Of a stretch of DNA of 6,766 nucleotides, positions 6,623 to 6,766 are shown in pieces (position 1 is the first letter of the stretch; every line of letters starts with the position of its first letter). Made by a program: the position numbers and the translations under genes. The notes beneath the pieces were generated by a model that was not told the origin of the DNA, searched no databases, and worked only from the letters and a program-made list of their open reading frames with translations. Source of the DNA: Opitutia bacterium. GTDB taxonomy: Bacteria; Verrucomicrobiota; Verrucomicrobiia; Opitutales; Seribacteraceae. The DNA lies in assembly GCA_002692605.1 (NCBI GenBank), contig NZLE01000016.1, forward strand, positions 40,727 through 47,492, read 5' to 3'.

Positions 6623-6638
6623 GTGCTTTCTTTGGTTC

Positions 6639-6714
6639 GGGTCGGTAGCTCAATCGGTAGAGCAGTGGCCTTTTAAGCCATTGGTTCCGGGTTCGAGTCC
6701 CGGCCGGCCTACCA
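6639..6714 (+). tRNA. tRNA-Lys (anticodon TTT)
   Basis: A complete 76-nt cloverleaf including the encoded CCA (6712-6714) and discriminator A6711 can be drawn. The acceptor strands are GGGTCGG (6639-6645) and CCGGCCT (6704-6710). The D-stem is GCTC/GAGC, the anticodon stem GTGGC/GCCAT, and the loop CTTTTAA carries anticodon TTT at 6672-6674. The T-arm is CCGGG-TTCGAGT-CCCGG. Three non-Watson-Crick pairs occur: G1-U72, U4-G69 and G27-U43. All invariant T8, A9 (TA), T33, A37/A38 and TTCGA positions are present, so the gene looks functional. Confidence 0.97.
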
Positions 6715-6733
6715 CTTTTTAGATAAAGTTTTT
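6714..6733 (+). terminator. weak AU-rich terminator-like hairpin after tRNA-Lys
   Basis: ACTTT (6714-6718) and AAAGT (6725-6729) can pair (5 bp) around a 6-nt loop, with a T-run (6729-6733) following. The stem starts on the last A of CCA and is weak, so it may be an incidental repeat rather than a working terminator. Confidence 0.25.
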
Positions 6734-6766
6734 GGATTTGGGGTCGATTATATAAATCTTACCAGA

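Noticed and set aside
6715..6766. Possible integration site at the 3' end of tRNA-Lys
   Set aside because: No integrase, direct repeat or compositional change is visible in the 52 nt that remain, so there is no support.

Overview
The window reads as ordinary bacterial chromosome. It is densely packed, of balanced base composition, with many outer-envelope proteins. It is best explained as a free-living Gram-negative bacterium of the PVC group, most likely a marine Verrucomicrobiota. That placement is inference. It rests on the style of the M16 lipoprotein, the BD-FAE-like secreted esterase and the EboB-type hydrolase. A sigma70-like tRNA promoter and nearly Shine-Dalgarno-free starts fit but do not prove it.

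Left part, positions 1-1802, minus strand: four tightly spaced genes that look like one operon. In transcription order they encode an ArsC/Spx/YffB-type thioredoxin-fold protein, an NTF2/SnoaL-like protein, a 78-residue unknown, and an EboB-type TatD-family hydrolase that runs off the window. The gaps are 30, 32 and 16 nt. EboB is a member of the ebo set (metabolite traffic to the periplasm, known from scytonemin producers and eustigmatophyte plastids). More ebo genes may therefore lie beyond position 1, but none is visible here.

Middle, 1803-4811: a 72-nt divergent promoter region separates the operon from a 978-residue M16 zinc metallopeptidase with a lipoprotein signal. Its first half keeps the inverted zinc motif HYLEH and its second half has lost it. 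The stop codon overlaps by 11 nt the 3' end of a convergent minus-strand gene for a small, probably exported protein of unknown family (4801-5268).

Right part, 5284-6766: a small single-membrane-span protein of unknown function is divergent from the exported unknown with only 15 nt between the two start codons. Next come a secreted alpha/beta-hydrolase esterase on the minus strand (5612-6502) and a complete tRNA-Lys(UUU) on the plus strand (6639-6714) with its own promoter and a weak AU-rich terminator-like hairpin.

No mobile element, CRISPR array, rRNA or obvious defence system is present. The most interesting part is the operon joining an EboB-type enzyme with a small unknown protein, an NTF2-like protein and a thioredoxin-fold protein.
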